Shown one piece after another: positions 63,424 to 64,000 of a stretch of 64,000 bases of DNA. A model generated the notes under the pieces. That model did no database searches. It saw only the letters and a list, made by a program, of their open reading frames with translations, and was not told the origin of the DNA. Numbering within the stretch: position 1 is the stretch's first letter; the number at the start of each line of letters is the position of its first letter. This stretch comes from Bacteroidales bacterium (GTDB lineage: Bacteria > Bacteroidota > Bacteroidia > Bacteroidales > Tenuifilaceae), in the NCBI GenBank assembly GCA_020636835.1, contig JACJXC010000005.1, positions 310,001 through 374,000 of the forward strand, given 5' to 3'. A program made the translations under genes and the position numbers.

Positions 63424-64000
63424 TTGTTCTTCTACATCACCAAAAAAGTTTTCTACAGTTTCCTCATCGTGTTTGGGGTGGTGTCGCTTATTTTCCTGCT
63501 GTTTAATATGATACCTGGCGACCCAGCCCGAATGGTTATGGGACAGCGCACCGATTCGGCATCGCTTGCAGCTGCCCGTCACGATTTGGGATTGGATAAA
63601 CCTCTGGGCTACCAGTACCTAAAGTACCTGAACGACTTTTCGCCAATATCAATCCATAATCCAAGCAATCCGGACAGCTATATCTATCTCGATAAAACTT
63701 TGTACACAGGCGCCATCAGCTTGATACCGTTTGGAAAAAGCAGAGTTCTTGTGCTGAAATTCCCGTACCTACGTCGCTCGTATCAAAGTAAAAAAACAGT
63801 CACATCAATCGTGGCCGAAACGCTTCCAAATACATTTATTCTAGCGCTAACATCGATGATATTTGCAACCATTCTGGGAATTTTTCTAGGAATAATTGCC
63901 GCTATAAAAAAGGACTCAATATTCGATAAAAGTGCGTTGATATTTTCGGCTTTTGGAATGTCGCTTCCCTCGTTTTTTGCGGCAATACTTGTGGGCTGGA
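63424..64000 (+). CDS. ABC transporter permease, DppB/OppB type (partial, runs off the window)
   Basis: About 192 codons are visible from TTG 63424 (MFFYITKKVFYSFLIVFG if read as Met), preceded by an in-frame TAA at 63409. The first membrane segment, IPGDPARMVMGQ and the loop LGLDKPLGYQYLKYLNDF are typical of peptide/nickel ABC permease subunit B. A periplasmic insert follows (about 75-110), then VAETLPNTFILALTSMIFATILG. It is expected to pair with a DppC-type subunit outside the window. No ATG start is seen. Confidence 0.85.
   Translation, partial: MFFYITKKVFYSFLIVFGVVSLIFLLFNMIPGDPARMVMGQRTDSASLAAARHDLGLDKPLGYQYLKYLNDFSPISIHNPSNPDSYIYLDKTLYTGAISLIPFGKSRVLVLKFPYLRRSYQSKKTVTSIVAETLPNTFILALTSMIFATILGIFLGIIAAIKKDSIFDKSALIFSAFGMSLPSFFAAILVGW

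Overview
The window looks like chromosomal DNA of a Bacteroidota bacterium, most likely of the order Bacteroidales. The evidence is the many promoters of the Bacteroidota form (TTG, about 19-20 bases, TAnnTTTG), the general lack of Shine-Dalgarno sequences, many lipoproteins and FKBP-type isomerases, a type IX secretion (T9SS) sorting domain, a FISUMP domain, a LytS/LytTR pair with TPR repeats, an animal-type UDP-glucose dehydrogenase, and characteristic Bacteroidota versions of LepB, RNase Y and PurC. No phage, plasmid replication genes or CRISPR array were seen.

Layout. 0-4.5 kb: nucleotide-sugar genes for surface polysaccharide (ugd fragment, then a wbpE-wbpD-wbpB-wbpA operon making UDP-GlcNAc(3NAc)A). 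4.5-7 kb: RNase Y, a probable 6S RNA, zapA and a coiled-coil gene. 7-18.4 kb: envelope and housekeeping genes (M23 peptidase, LpxL-like acyltransferase, anmK, C69 dipeptidase, rplS with a structured leader, tRNA-Arg, ndk, nrnA, three tandem FKBP lipoproteins). 18.4-31.7 kb: an RsmI-like methylase, a BASS transporter, a PhnP-like hydrolase, an intact IS4 element with an 11-bp target duplication, an MFS transporter, an S9 peptidase, a KamA-family radical SAM enzyme with altered substrate residues, an amidohydrolase-like lipoprotein lacking metal ligands, an M3 peptidase and msrA. 31.8-37 kb: an IS200-type element, a TetR regulator, a DciA-like gene, recF, a biotin-dependent carboxytransferase subunit, and tRNA-Tyr and tRNA-Thr. 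37-49 kb: a WbqC-like gene, lepB, dapB, the thrS-infC-rpmI-rplT operon, plsY, pckA, a CDF transporter and a LysM/receptor protein. 49-59.4 kb: a SNF2 helicase, then a TPR histidine kinase and LytTR regulator followed by five exported proteins. 59.5-64 kb: phoH-purC, a SAM hydrolase family gene, mazG and the start of an ABC permease.

Three genes within 41-45 kb are damaged. infC has a one-base frameshift and an ATA start, plsY has an in-frame TGA upstream of its first usable ATG, and the 3' half of pckA carries roughly a dozen one-base indels while its encoded residues stay conserved. This pattern suggests local sequence error more than true gene decay, but only reads can settle it.

The least-explained parts are the two-component/exported-protein cassette at 52-59.4 kb, the rplS leader, the KamA-like enzyme with His/Asn in place of the lysine-binding aspartates, and the heptanucleotide tandem repeats in several intergenic regions. 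I found no system that I can claim is wholly new.
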